Shown here: piece after piece, positions 50,443 through 59,186 of the stretch
Layout: each line of letters starts with the position of its first letter
Numbering within the stretch: the stretch's first letter is position 1
NCBI GenBank assembly: GCA_041686855.1
Contig: JAWLDA010000006.1
Coordinates: 219,429-283,428 of the forward strand
Source: JAWLDA01 sp041686855
GTDB taxonomy: Bacteria > Bacillota > Limnochordia > DTU080 > RSA5
Reading direction: 5' to 3'
DNA length: 64,000 nt
Program-made: the position numbers and the translations under genes
The notes under the pieces: generated by a model
Database searches by the model: none
What the model was told of the DNA's origin: nothing
What the model saw: the letters and a program-made list of their open reading frames with translations, nothing else

Positions 50443-51105
50443 GTGGCGGGCCTGTTCATCACGTTGGAAGGGATAGACGGGTGTGGTAAGTCGACACAGG
50501 CTTCGTTGCTTTGCGCCTACTTTCGCAAAATGGGCCGTACCGTCGTACACACGCGAGAGCCGGGGGGAACCCCGTTGGGGAGTGCATTGCGCAAGATTTT
50601 CCTGGATCGAAAAGGGACCGATCTGACGCCTCGGACTGAGGTGCTGATGATGGGCGCTGACCGCGCTGACCATGTCGCTACCGTGATCCGCCCCGCTTTA
50701 GAGCGAGGGGAAACGGTTGTTTGCGAACGGTATATCGATTCAACCCTGGCGTATCAGGGGTTTGGTCGGTCGGAAGGGGAGGCGTTTTTGCGCACGATTA
50801 GGGCGATCAACGCGTTCGCGACAGAGGGGCTCCTCCCTGATGTGACGATTCTCCTAGATATCGATCCTAATCTCGCACAGTCCAGACGAAGACGGAATCC
50901 GGACCGGATTGAGGCTAAGACCCGTTCGTATCATCGTAGGGTGCGCTCTGGGTACTTGAGTATCGCCAAAGCTCATCCCGAACGGGTGAGCATTGTGGAC
51001 GCCAGGAAGAATCCACGCCGGGTCCATGCAACAATCGTTGAGCTTCTTACTCGCTTCGAGCGGGGAAGGGAGCCTCAGGGTTCCGGTCGCAAACATCATC
51101 AGTAG
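50443..51105 (+). CDS. tmk: Thymidylate kinase
   Basis: The 220-residue kinase has the P-loop FITLEGIDGCGKSTQASLL, the DR-type motif REPGGTPLG, MMGADRADHV and the VVCERYIDSTLAYQG segment. It phosphorylates dTMP. GTG 50443 follows GTAGGAGGAGAAT. The last 20 residues (GREPQGSGRKHHQ) are a basic extension. It is followed by holB, as in Bacillus. Confidence 0.95.
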   Translation: MAGLFITLEGIDGCGKSTQASLLCAYFRKMGRTVVHTREPGGTPLGSALRKIFLDRKGTDLTPRTEVLMMGADRADHVATVIRPALERGETVVCERYIDSTLAYQGFGRSEGEAFLRTIRAINAFATEGLLPDVTILLDIDPNLAQSRRRRNPDRIEAKTRSYHRRVRSGYLSIAKAHPERVSIVDARKNPRRVHATIVELLTRFERGREPQGSGRKHHQ

Positions 51106-51146
51106 TCGCTGAGTTAGGCGCCAACAGGAGAGGAGGTAGCGAACCG

Positions 51147-52136
51147 TTGCAGTGGCACGAGATTGAGGGGCACGAATTCCCTGTTGGATTCCTCAAGAAA
51201 GTACTGGAACGCAACCGTACTGCCCATGCTTACTTGTTCGTCGGGCCCTCCGGTATTGGGAAAGCGACGATTGCGCGCCTCTTTGTGCAGTCGCTCCTGT
51301 GCGAGCGCGCAGTACACGGTATCGCCTGTGGGGAGTGTCGTACGTGTCGGCGGATCGAGCGCAAACTACATCCGGATGTTCATTGGACGCAGCCCGATGG
51401 CGGCGTCGTGCGTATCGAACAGATCCGGGAGCTGCAAAGCAATCTCTCTCTCAAGCCCTTTGAGGCGACCCACAAAGGGGCCGTCGTCGACGGTGCCGAC
51501 TTGATGACGCCCGCAGCTCAGAACGCTCTTCTCAAAGTGCTTGAGGAGCCGCCGGGAGAGACCGTAATCATTCTGGTGGCGGCAAACGGGTCTGCACTCC
51601 TTCCGACGATCTGGTCTCGTTGCCAAGTCTTGCGCTTTCACTCGTTGCCTCGAAATGTCGTCGAAGGGGCCTTGGTCGGACGCGGTGTGGATCCGCCAAA
51701 GGCTCGACTCTTGGCTGCCTTATCGGACGGTCGGTTGGGTGCGGCGTTGGCTGCCGCCGATCGGGATGTCGTTGCGGAGCGGGATCGCATTGCCGCGTGG
51801 ATCGGGGATCTCGCTCATCCTGAATACGGACTGCGATCCGTCTTACGGATCGGACAAGCGTTAGAAGACGAACGCGAAGGCATCGATTACACTCTCAATC
51901 TTTTCCTTTTATGGTTGCGAGATCTGGTACTCCTCAAGGAAGGCGTCCCGGAGACGCTAGCGAACAAGGATGTACAAGATCAACTGAGTGAGATGGCAGC
52001 GGGTGTCAATGTTAAAGGATTATCGGCGTCGATGAGTGCTGTAGACCATGCCAGACGCCGCCTGGAAGCCAACGCGAATTTTCGCCTTACGATCGACGTG
52101 ATGCTTGCCGAGTTGCAAAGGGGTCTTGTCGCATGA
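51147..52136 (+). CDS. holB: DNA polymerase III delta' subunit
   Basis: The 329-residue clamp-loader subunit has YLFVGPSGIGKATIARLFVQSLLC, a zinc motif (C-x2-C around CGECRTC), ADLMTPAAQNALLKVLEEPP and WSRCQVLRF (SRC). The P-loop GPSGIGKA has Ala instead of the usual Thr/Ser, consistent with the non-hydrolysing delta' role. TTG 51147 follows GAGAGGAGGTAG. Its stop overlaps the yaaT start (ATGA). Confidence 0.93.
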   Translation: MQWHEIEGHEFPVGFLKKVLERNRTAHAYLFVGPSGIGKATIARLFVQSLLCERAVHGIACGECRTCRRIERKLHPDVHWTQPDGGVVRIEQIRELQSNLSLKPFEATHKGAVVDGADLMTPAAQNALLKVLEEPPGETVIILVAANGSALLPTIWSRCQVLRFHSLPRNVVEGALVGRGVDPPKARLLAALSDGRLGAALAAADRDVVAERDRIAAWIGDLAHPEYGLRSVLRIGQALEDEREGIDYTLNLFLLWLRDLVLLKEGVPETLANKDVQDQLSEMAAGVNVKGLSASMSAVDHARRRLEANANFRLTIDVMLAELQRGLVA

Positions 52137-52954
52137 TTAGAGTCGTCGGGGTACGCTTCAAAAAGGTTGGGAAGGTATACTATTTTGATCCCGGTACCCA
52201 GAAGTTATCGGTCGGTGATCGTGTGATCGTGGAGACGGCTCGTGGCATCGAGGTAGGAGAGGTCGCAGTACGGCCAAAAGAGGTACCAGAGTCGGACATT
52301 GCCAATCCGCTACGTAAAGTGTTGCGCCCGGCCTCGAAAGCCGACCGTTCCAAGCAGCGGGAGAACTCAACCAAAGAGAAAGATGCTTTTAAGATCGGCC
52401 TTGATCGGATTGCCCATCACAACCTGCCGATGAAGTTGATTGAGGTGGAGTATACGTTTGACCAGAGCAAGGCGATCTTTTACTTCACGGCCGAGAAGCG
52501 CGTCGACTTCCGCGAGTTGGTAAAAGACCTCGCCTCCATCTTTCGAATGCGGATTGAAATGCGCCAAATCGGCGTACGGGACGAAGCCAAAATGATCGGC
52601 GGATACGGTATCTGCGGTCAGCCCCTGTGCTGTTCCACATGGATCACGGACTTTGAGCCGGTCTCCATACGCCATGCCAAGGAGCAAAACCTCTCACTCA
52701 ACCCGACCAAGATCTCCGGTGCCTGTGGACGCCTAAAATGCTGTCTCCGGTTTGAGGTGGACACCTACCGAGAGCTGCGCAAGACTTTGCCCAAAATCGG
52801 AGACGTCGTTGTGACGTCCAAGGGTCCAGGTAAAGTCGTGGACGTGTATATCATCAAAGAAGCGGTGCTCGTGCGCCTTGAAGATTCGGGTGAGCGCGTC
52901 GAGTTAAACCGAGCTCAGCTTCAAGAGGCAGGTTATCAACCCGTTGGAGCGTAG
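52133..52954 (+). CDS. yaaT: PSP1/YaaT (RicT) regulatory protein
   Basis: The 273-residue protein has the PSP1 core: FDPGTQKLSVGDRVIVETARGIEVGEV at the start, and GGYGICGQPLCCSTW, SGACGRLKCCLRFE with the conserved cysteines. In B. subtilis RicT with RicA and RicF forms an iron-sulfur complex that affects RNase Y, sporulation and competence. The GQPLCC and CGRLKCC clusters are the metal ligands. It overlaps holB by 4 bases and rsmI by 11. Confidence 0.94.
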   Translation: MIRVVGVRFKKVGKVYYFDPGTQKLSVGDRVIVETARGIEVGEVAVRPKEVPESDIANPLRKVLRPASKADRSKQRENSTKEKDAFKIGLDRIAHHNLPMKLIEVEYTFDQSKAIFYFTAEKRVDFRELVKDLASIFRMRIEMRQIGVRDEAKMIGGYGICGQPLCCSTWITDFEPVSIRHAKEQNLSLNPTKISGACGRLKCCLRFEVDTYRELRKTLPKIGDVVVTSKGPGKVVDVYIIKEAVLVRLEDSGERVELNRAQLQEAGYQPVGA

Positions 52955-53795
52955 CGCGGCGAGCCTTTACCTTTGTTCGACGCCGATCGGAAACCTCGAC
53001 GATATTACACTTCGGGCGCTTGACGTCCTTCGTGATGTCGACTGGATAGCTGCGGAAGATACCCGCCACTCACGCACACTCCTGCGTCGCTACGATATTA
53101 GCACTCCCTTAACCAGTCTGCACGAACACAACGAGCGTACAAAGAGTCCACAATTGATTGAGCGTCTCCTTGCCGGTGAGAGCGGAGCTGTCGTGAGCGA
53201 TGCCGGTACCCCGATGTTGAGCGATCCAGGGTTTGAGCTGGTGCGGGCAGCTTTGGAAGCCGGAGTGAACGTCGTGCCGATTCCTGGTGCTTCCGCCCTC
53301 TTGGCGGCTTTGGTCGCGTCGGGATTGCCGCCGTACCCCTTCTACTTTGGGGGATTCTTGCCACGCAAGCGGGGAGAGTTGCGAGCTCGCCTCGAGAGCC
53401 TCCGATCCCTTCAGGCAACGCTCATCTTTTATGAAGTACCCCATCGACTGCGGACTACGCTTGCCTTAGCGGCCTCGTTATTTCCAGATCGGGACGCCGC
53501 TGTCGCGCGGGAACTGACCAAACTACATGAAGAGTATACCCGAGGACCGGTTCATGAGGTGAGTGATCACTTTGCCCGCGTCGAGCCTCGAGGTGAGTGT
53601 GTCTTTCTCATTGCCGGCGCTTCCGACGACGTCGCGCGGGGCGAGGTGAACGACGCGCAGATTGAGGCGGCCTTAAAGGGTGCTATGGAAGCAGGGAAGA
53701 GCAAAAAAGAGGCCATCAAAGACGTGGCCTCTTTCTTGAACATTGAACGGAAACGAGTGTATCGGATCTCGATTAATCTCAGTGCGAAGGGGTAG
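52944..53795 (+). CDS. rsmI: 16S rRNA (cytidine1402-2'-O)-methyltransferase
   Basis: The 283-residue methyltransferase has LYLCSTPIGNLDDITLRALDVL, AEDTRHSRTLLRRYDI, VSDAGTPMLSDPGFELV and FYFGGFLPRKRGELRARLESL, all typical of RsmI. The C-terminal helical part (SKKEAIKDVASFLNIERKRVYRI) contacts the ribosome. TTG 52944 overlaps yaaT, so coupling is likely. It ends the gin-rsmI run and converges on abrB. Confidence 0.95.
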   Translation: MERSAASLYLCSTPIGNLDDITLRALDVLRDVDWIAAEDTRHSRTLLRRYDISTPLTSLHEHNERTKSPQLIERLLAGESGAVVSDAGTPMLSDPGFELVRAALEAGVNVVPIPGASALLAALVASGLPPYPFYFGGFLPRKRGELRARLESLRSLQATLIFYEVPHRLRTTLALAASLFPDRDAAVARELTKLHEEYTRGPVHEVSDHFARVEPRGECVFLIAGASDDVARGEVNDAQIEAALKGAMEAGKSKKEAIKDVASFLNIERKRVYRISINLSAKG

Positions 53796-53827
53796 GATGC
53801 CGCTCGCCCGAGCGCTCGTCGGAGTGC

Positions 53828-54073
53828 CTAAGAGACGTCGCGCATCTCCTCGAGACAGCTGCAGCAGATGTTTTTGTCTCGGTAGATGCGAACGTTGTCC
53901 GCATTCCCGCAAAAAATACACGCCGGCTCGTACTTTTTAAGGATGATCTTCTCCCCGTCGACGTAGATTTCGAGCGCATCCTTCTCGGCGATCTGCAGGG
54001 TGCGGCGCAACTCTATAGGAATCACGACGCGTCCCAGTTCGTCCACTTTACGGACGATACCTGTGGACTTCAT
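53828..54073 (-). CDS. abrB: Transition-state regulator AbrB
   Basis: The 81-residue protein starts MKSTGIVRKVDELGRVVIPIELRRTLQI, the swapped-hairpin DNA-binding domain of AbrB. It ends in a Cys-rich tail (CIFCGNADNVRIYRDKNICCSC). The CxxC...CCxC tail resembles SpoVT/Abh-type or zinc-binding variants and is longer in cysteine than B. subtilis AbrB. ATG 54073 follows AAGAAGGGATCGT. It has a near-consensus promoter and converges on rsmI, as in Bacillus. Confidence 0.93.
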   Translation of the reverse strand: MKSTGIVRKVDELGRVVIPIELRRTLQIAEKDALEIYVDGEKIILKKYEPACIFCGNADNVRIYRDKNICCSCLEEMRDVS

Positions 54074-54116
54074 ACGATCCCTTCTTTCGACAAAATTCGA
54101 CATTATTTTCAAGGGG

Positions 54117-54145
54117 ATTATACTAAAATTTCCATCCCGCGTCAA
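54117..54145 (-). promoter_or_regulatory. abrB promoter
   Basis: On the minus strand, -35 TTGACG, a 17-bp spacer and a perfect -10 TATAAT lie ~45-70 bases upstream of the abrB ATG. Confidence 0.85.
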
Positions 54146-54234
54146 GGACATCAGGAAAAAGTTGTCTAGATGGGGCTTGGGGCAGAGGGCATGGTCAGGT
54201 GGGAAAAGAGGAAGAATAGGGGCGAGTGGTTGCG

Positions 54235-54684
54235 CTAAAACCGGAGCAATCTGAAGATAAAGGCGCTTAAGCCCGCGGCCACGAGCGGCCCGACGGGAAT
54301 CCCGCCAAAGAATGAGACGCCGAGAATCGAGCCAATCACGAGGCCCACCATCACTTCGGGATGCACGACGAGGAGTTTGATGCCATCCGCGGCCAGGTAT
54401 GACGACGCAATTCCGATGATGATGGAGACAACCCCGGTTGGGCTCATTAAGGTCTGAGAGAGCGCTGCCAATCCCAGTTTCCCCGTTGAGAACGGCAGGA
54501 GGAGTCCGACCGTCAGGAAGACGACTCCGATGGGAACACCGAGTCGATCGAGTGTGTCAAAGACGCCCGGTGGCGCGAAGAAGTTGAGGAGAAGCAGGCC
54601 TCCTGCCGAGATGGCGATGAGGTCATTCCCGGCGATGACGCTCACTAACGTGACGATGAAGAGCACGAGCACTCCGTCAGACAA
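54235..54684 (-). CDS. DUF441 membrane protein (YtwI-like)
   Basis: The 149-residue protein has four hydrophobic segments: LVLFIVTLVSVIAGNDLIAISAGGLLLLNFF, VPIGVVFLTVGLLLPFSTG, GVVSIIIGIASSYLA and VMVGLVIGSILGVSFFGGIPVGPLVAAGLSAFIF. The internal turn LTVGLLLPFSTGK is the family signature. TTG 54684 follows GAGGTGA. The function is unknown. It is divergent from the T-box/metG unit. Confidence 0.85.
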   Translation of the reverse strand: MSDGVLVLFIVTLVSVIAGNDLIAISAGGLLLLNFFAPPGVFDTLDRLGVPIGVVFLTVGLLLPFSTGKLGLAALSQTLMSPTGVVSIIIGIASSYLAADGIKLLVVHPEVMVGLVIGSILGVSFFGGIPVGPLVAAGLSAFIFRLLRF

Positions 54685-54738
54685 GGGGGTCACCTCGGCG
54701 TTACTTGATCATTATGACGGTGGAGCGGCGGTCATCCC

Positions 54739-54767
54739 TTGACTTGGATGAATTGATCCGCTATATT
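54739..54767 (+). promoter_or_regulatory. Promoter of the metG T-box leader
   Basis: -35 TTGACT, a 17-bp spacer and -10 TATATT place the start near 54774, ahead of Stem I of the T-box. Confidence 0.75.
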
Positions 54768-54799
54768 GTTGGGAAAACCAGGGCAACTACAATGTTATA

Positions 54800-55195
54800 G
54801 GTGATGACAGGGAGGAGTAGACCTCCTGCACCGACTAAAAGAGAGCCGGGCGTGATACACCTTCGAAAGGTGTATCCGATAAGGTGAAAGCCGGCGTCGG
54901 ACGCGGTTGGTCGAATATGGCCCTAGAGCCTTGCGCCTAAAGCCTGAGTGCACGTCAACTCGATTTGACGCACGGGTGAGTAAGCGGCAACGGGGCTCCA
55001 GCGTGGCGAGTGTCAATCGAGCGCGGGAGCATGAGGCGCCCGTTATCGCGCCGGAGTATAAATCGGTACGTGTAGCTGCTGTGTTTTATACGTGCTGTGA
55101 GTACTCAGTAGAGGCCGTTCGTCGCGAGGCGACGGTGAAGTAGGGTGGTACAGCGGACCTTCGCCCCTAGAGTATTAGGGCGAGGGTTTTTTCAT
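54800..55195 (+). promoter_or_regulatory. Methionine-specific T-box riboswitch
   Basis: Stem I features are visible (GGAGGAGTAGA, AGAGAGCCGGG and the distal GGTGAAAGCCGG). The specifier-loop region reads GAAT-ATG-GCCCTAGAGC, giving the Met codon ATG at 54917-54919. The T-box proper is AGGGTGGTACAGCG at 55142-55155, which pairs with the uncharged tRNA CCA end. A terminator follows (CCTTCGCCC...GGGCGAGGG then TTTTTT, 55158-55192). Uncharged tRNA-Met should favour the antiterminator and switch on metG. Confidence 0.93.
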
Positions 55196-55247
55196 TTTCT
55201 CCCCGCACCTTACGGTGAGCGAGCACGTTACGAAAGGAGCGACGTTT

Positions 55248-57224
55248 GTGCAGCTAGCAAAGTACTACATTACGACCCCGATCTACTATCCTAGCGACCG
55301 ATTGCACATCGGGCATGCATACACCACGGTGTACTGCGACGCTGTGGCGAGGTGGCGCCGATTTTGCGGCGAGGATGTCTATTTCGTCACCGGATCGGAT
55401 GATCACGGACAAAAGGTACAACGAGCGGCTGAAGCCAAAGGGAAGACACCCAAAGAGTACGTTGATGAGATCGTTCCCACCTTTCAGGAGCTCTGGCGTC
55501 GTCTCGACATCTCTTACGACGATTTCATACGTACCACCGAAGAGCGCCATGCCAAAGTGGTCCAGGAGATCTTTCAACGCCTCTACGATAAGGGGGACAT
55601 CTACAAGGGCACCTACGACGGTTGGTATTGCACGCCGTGCGAGACCTTTTGGATAGAGAGCAAACTGGATGACGGGAACTGCCCGGATTGTGGTCGCCCG
55701 GTGGAGTGGGTACAGGAGGAGAGTTACTTCTTTCGGATCTCCAAGTACGCCCCCACATTGCTAAAGCATATCGAGGAGAACCCCGACTTCATTCAACCTG
55801 AGACCCGGCGCAACGAGATGGTGAGCTTCATCAAAAGCGGGCTCGAGGAGCTGTCCGTCTCTCGGACCACGTTTGACTGGGGCATACCGGTACCCTTCGA
55901 TCCCAAACACGTCACGTACGTCTGGATCGACGCTCTGACCAATTACATTACGGCCGCGGGTTACCTCCAAGACGACGAGAAATTTAACCATTGGTGGCCG
56001 GCAGACTGCCACGTGGTGGGTAAGGATATCCTGCGCTTCCACACCATCATCTGGCCGTCGATCCTGTTGGCTGCTGGGGTTCCCCTCCCAAAATCGGTGT
56101 ATGGGCACGGGTGGCTTTTGACTGACACCGGGAAGATGTCCAAGTCGAAAGGGAACGTGGTGGAGCCCAACCGATTGATCGATCACTTCGGCAGTGATGC
56201 CATCCGTTACTTTCTCCTTCGTGAAGTCTCTTACGGCCAAGACGCTCGGTACAATACGCAAGCACTCGTCGAGCGGATTAATTCGGACTTGGCCAACGAC
56301 CTCGGCAACTCGCTTCACCGGAGTGCCGCAATGCTGGCTAAGTTCTGTGACAGTGTCATTCCCGCTCCCGGGGCTGACACCGATTTAGAGCGCGCACTGC
56401 GCGAGCTTGCAGAACAGACACGGGCGGCCGTCGACAGCGGGGTGCGCTCGATGCGACTCAACACTGCGCTGGCCGATCTGTGGCGACTCGTGGGCGCTGT
56501 CAACAAGTACATTGACGAGGCGGAGCCGTGGAGCCTAGCCAAGAAGGAAGAGCACGAACGGTTAGGTACGGTTATGTATCACGTCTTTGAAGCATTGCGA
56601 GTGGTCGGCCTTTTGGTCACGCCTTTCCTTCCCCGTATCGGCGGGCGCATACTGGAGCAACTCGGTGTGGATGCGTCGACTCAAACCTACGAGAACACCG
56701 GTTGGGGCGGTCTACGACCGGGTACTCGGGTTGAGCCACGGGAGCCTGTCTTTCCTCGTCTGGACGTGGAGGCGGTCCTGGAGGAGCTCGAGAGCGAGAA
56801 CGCGGCGCTCGAAGCCGAAGGAGATCAAACGAGCTCGGAGGCCGACTCCCGAGGAAGGCACGGAGAAGGCGAAGCCCTCAATGACGATGGAGGAGATTCT
56901 ATGATTACGATTGACGATTTTGCAAAGGTGCAATTAAAGCTTGCCAAAGTGGTAGCCGCTGAGAAGGTTGCTGGCGCTGACCGGCTTCTCAAATTGCAGG
57001 TAGATCTCGGGGATGAGAAACGCCAGATCGTTTCGGGCATTGCTCAGCACTACGAGCCTGAGGCACTGGTTGGCAAACAGGTTGTCGTGGTGGCCAACCT
57101 CAAGCCCGTAAAGTTGCGCGGTGAACTCTCAGAGGGAATGCTCTTGGCCGCTGTTGATGGGGAGGCCGGACTCGGGCTCGTCACCGTTGATAAAGATTTG
57201 CCGCTAGGGAGCTCCGTACAGTAA
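55248..57224 (+). CDS. metG: Methionyl-tRNA synthetase with C-terminal tRNA-binding domain
   Basis: The 658-residue class I enzyme has YYPSDRLHIGHAYT (HIGH), a zinc module (CTPCETFW...CPDCGRP), KMSKSKGNVV and an anticodon-binding helical domain. An acidic linker (~530-560) joins a C-terminal EMAP/OB-fold domain (MITIDDFAKVQLKLAKVVAAEKVAGADRLLKLQVDLG) that aids dimerisation. GTG 55248 follows AAAGGAGCGACGTTT and is preferred over the upstream 55215. It is controlled by the Met T-box, and its stop overlaps the tatD ATG. Confidence 0.96.
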   Translation: MQLAKYYITTPIYYPSDRLHIGHAYTTVYCDAVARWRRFCGEDVYFVTGSDDHGQKVQRAAEAKGKTPKEYVDEIVPTFQELWRRLDISYDDFIRTTEERHAKVVQEIFQRLYDKGDIYKGTYDGWYCTPCETFWIESKLDDGNCPDCGRPVEWVQEESYFFRISKYAPTLLKHIEENPDFIQPETRRNEMVSFIKSGLEELSVSRTTFDWGIPVPFDPKHVTYVWIDALTNYITAAGYLQDDEKFNHWWPADCHVVGKDILRFHTIIWPSILLAAGVPLPKSVYGHGWLLTDTGKMSKSKGNVVEPNRLIDHFGSDAIRYFLLREVSYGQDARYNTQALVERINSDLANDLGNSLHRSAAMLAKFCDSVIPAPGADTDLERALRELAEQTRAAVDSGVRSMRLNTALADLWRLVGAVNKYIDEAEPWSLAKKEEHERLGTVMYHVFEALRVVGLLVTPFLPRIGGRILEQLGVDASTQTYENTGWGGLRPGTRVEPREPVFPRLDVEAVLEELESENAALEAEGDQTSSEADSRGRHGEGEALNDDGGDSMITIDDFAKVQLKLAKVVAAEKVAGADRLLKLQVDLGDEKRQIVSGIAQHYEPEALVGKQVVVVANLKPVKLRGELSEGMLLAAVDGEAGLGLVTVDKDLPLGSSVQ

Positions 57225-58018
57225 TGAACGTCTCTTTGGTGGACACCCACGCCCATCTCGTCTCGGAGGCTTTTGCCGGCGATTGTGATGAAACGATTGA
57301 CCGGGCAAAAGGAGCAGGGGTTAGCGCTGTGGTGTGTGTCGCGGATGGCGTCGAGTCGTCCGAATCCTCCATAGCGCTGGCCGCCCGGCGCGAAGAAGTG
57401 TGGGCCACCGTCGGCATCCACCCCCATCAGGCAGGGAGTGCGCCCGACGATGTGACGACGGCGCTTTCCCGATTGTGCACTGAGCCGCGCGTCGTAGCGC
57501 TTGGAGAGATGGGCTTGGATTATCACTACGATTTCGCCCCAGTCGCCGATCAAGAGCGTGTGTTTAGGGAGCAACTTCGCCTTGCCGGGGAGCTCAACCT
57601 ACCAGTGGTGATCCACAATCGAGAAGCGGATCACGACGTGATTCGGATTCTAAGGGATGAACGCGCTGAACGGTTTGGGGGCGTGTTGCACTGCTTCTGG
57701 TCGGATTGGAAGACCGCCGAGGCCGCGCTCGAGTTGGGCTTTTATTTGGGTGTCGGCGGTCCCGTGACGTTTAAACGCTCCCAAGATCTGCGAAAAATCC
57801 TTGAACGGGTGCCTCTGGACCGACTCGTTGTCGAGACGGACTCGCCGTACCTGGCGCCTGTGCCCAACCGCGGTAAACGAAACGAGCCCGCGTATGTGGC
57901 AGAGAGCGCCCGTGCGTTGGCGGAGGTCAAGGGCGTCGCTTTTGAGGAGTTAGCTGCTATAACGACGGCAAACGCGACGAAGTTGTTCAATCTGACCTTG
58001 AATCAAGCGGGTTTGTAA
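57224..58018 (+). CDS. tatD: TatD-family metal-dependent DNase
   Basis: The 264-residue TIM-barrel hydrolase has DTHAHLVSEAF (HxH), VALGEMGLDYHYD (Glu), VIHNREA (His), GGVLHCFWSD (His) and VVETDSPYLAPVPNRGKRNEPAYV (Asp). All metal ligands are present. It acts on DNA 3' ends and oxidised DNA in studied members. It overlaps metG by one base and is followed by a terminator, completing the Bacillus-type metG-tatD pair. Confidence 0.95.
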   Translation: MNVSLVDTHAHLVSEAFAGDCDETIDRAKGAGVSAVVCVADGVESSESSIALAARREEVWATVGIHPHQAGSAPDDVTTALSRLCTEPRVVALGEMGLDYHYDFAPVADQERVFREQLRLAGELNLPVVIHNREADHDVIRILRDERAERFGGVLHCFWSDWKTAEAALELGFYLGVGGPVTFKRSQDLRKILERVPLDRLVVETDSPYLAPVPNRGKRNEPAYVAESARALAEVKGVAFEELAAITTANATKLFNLTLNQAGL

Positions 58019-58065
58019 TGATATCCTAAAGATCGATGCTCCGGATTCATCCACGCTTGGTCACC

Positions 58066-58126
58066 AGCCGGCCCCCAGTGTGGCGCGCCAAAGTAGGCGC
58101 GCGGTACACGAGGGCTGGCTTTTTTG
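58066..58126 (+). terminator. Terminator after tatD
   Basis: AGCCGGCCC pairs with GGGCTGGCT around a second small GC hairpin (GGCGCGCC), followed by TTTTT. Confidence 0.8.
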
Positions 58127-58162
58127 TTGCATAAAAACGATCATGCTGGAGGCGAATCGTAG

Positions 58163-59065
58163 ATGGATCAACACACCGTGGCTGAAGTGCTCGACCGTAC
58201 CGCAGGCGCGCTGATCGACCTAGCCTACGAATTGCGGGAGTTGTGTCCGGATCGGGCAGGCGTTGCTGAGCGAGCGACAGACGCCCAGCGTTTGGAGATT
58301 GTCAAGCGGATATCTGCGTTTTGGAATGGTGTGAAGCTTTCGCCCGTCCTTGATGTCGAGGATGTCACCGTAGATCTCACAAGCGCACAGGGACGTTGGG
58401 AGCTCTTGGTGCTCGCGCTGCTGAGGGCCGCGAGGGTCAACGAGGCCGTGGCCAACCGGACGTTTGCAACATTAAAACGTGAGGAGTTGCTTTGCCTTAG
58501 GGAGTTGTCCGCCGAATCCACGGCACTTCGAATGCGTATAGACGCCGTGTTCGAAAGTAGGTATCGCGCCCTAGGTCGACGCGAAGATAAGGTTAATGCG
58601 CTTTTCAAGAATGCAAAACTCCTAGTGGATCGGTGGGACGGTGATCTGAGCAATCTTTACGTTGCGGCAGGCGATGATCGCGAGTTGATTCGCCTCCTGC
58701 AGGAGTTCCATCAGGTGAAGCGGATTGCATTATGGGTCGTACGTACTTTAAGAGTGCACGGCGTATGGGTTGACGCGGGAGTGAGTGCGTCCGCATATAT
58801 GGATCGCTGGGTGCGACTACCCGAGAGTCGACTTGGATTGAGCGACGCTCCTCATGGTGGGGACGAGCGTAGTGCCCCCATCCAGACGGAGTTAACGGCG
58901 GCTATGGTTAACGAGTTATTTAACGGTGATGTTCTGCCCGTCTTTCTCCAGGGGTACTCCCTATGTGCGCAGAATGACCCGGAGGTTTGTCTAGCCGAGT
59001 GTCCCGTCGCGTCGTGGTGCTCGTTTCCGCGCATCGATTCACAATCGGAGGCCGAGCTCAAATAA
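58163..59065 (+). CDS. Helical protein with C-terminal four-cysteine motif
   Basis: The 300-residue protein is mostly alpha-helical and rich in Leu, Arg and Val. Near the end it carries SLCAQNDPEVCLAECPVASWCSFPR, a C-x7-C-x3-C-x5-C set. This is one residue longer in two gaps than the C-x6-C-x2-C-x5-C iron-sulfur loop of endonuclease III and MutY. A preceding VWVDAGVSASAYMDRWVRLP could be a helix-hairpin-helix remnant. No catalytic motif is certain. ATG 58163 is preceded by CTGGAGGCG. It stands alone between the tatD terminator and the purA promoter. A [4Fe-4S] site is a hypothesis only. Confidence 0.65.
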   Translation: MDQHTVAEVLDRTAGALIDLAYELRELCPDRAGVAERATDAQRLEIVKRISAFWNGVKLSPVLDVEDVTVDLTSAQGRWELLVLALLRAARVNEAVANRTFATLKREELLCLRELSAESTALRMRIDAVFESRYRALGRREDKVNALFKNAKLLVDRWDGDLSNLYVAAGDDRELIRLLQEFHQVKRIALWVVRTLRVHGVWVDAGVSASAYMDRWVRLPESRLGLSDAPHGGDERSAPIQTELTAAMVNELFNGDVLPVFLQGYSLCAQNDPEVCLAECPVASWCSFPRIDSQSEAELK

Positions 59066-59110
59066 ACGAACGATAAACCGCGTGGTATGCCGGAATGTTC
59101 GCCTTTTGGT

Positions 59111-59139
59111 TTGACAGAGAGAGGTGGCTCTGCTATCAT
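59111..59139 (+). promoter_or_regulatory. purA promoter
   Basis: -35 TTGACA, a 17-bp spacer and -10 TATCAT lie ~50 bases upstream of the purA ATG. Confidence 0.85.
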
Positions 59140-59186
59140 TTAACCGGTTGTGTGCCAGTAGTCACGATTGGATTGGAGGGCGTTAC

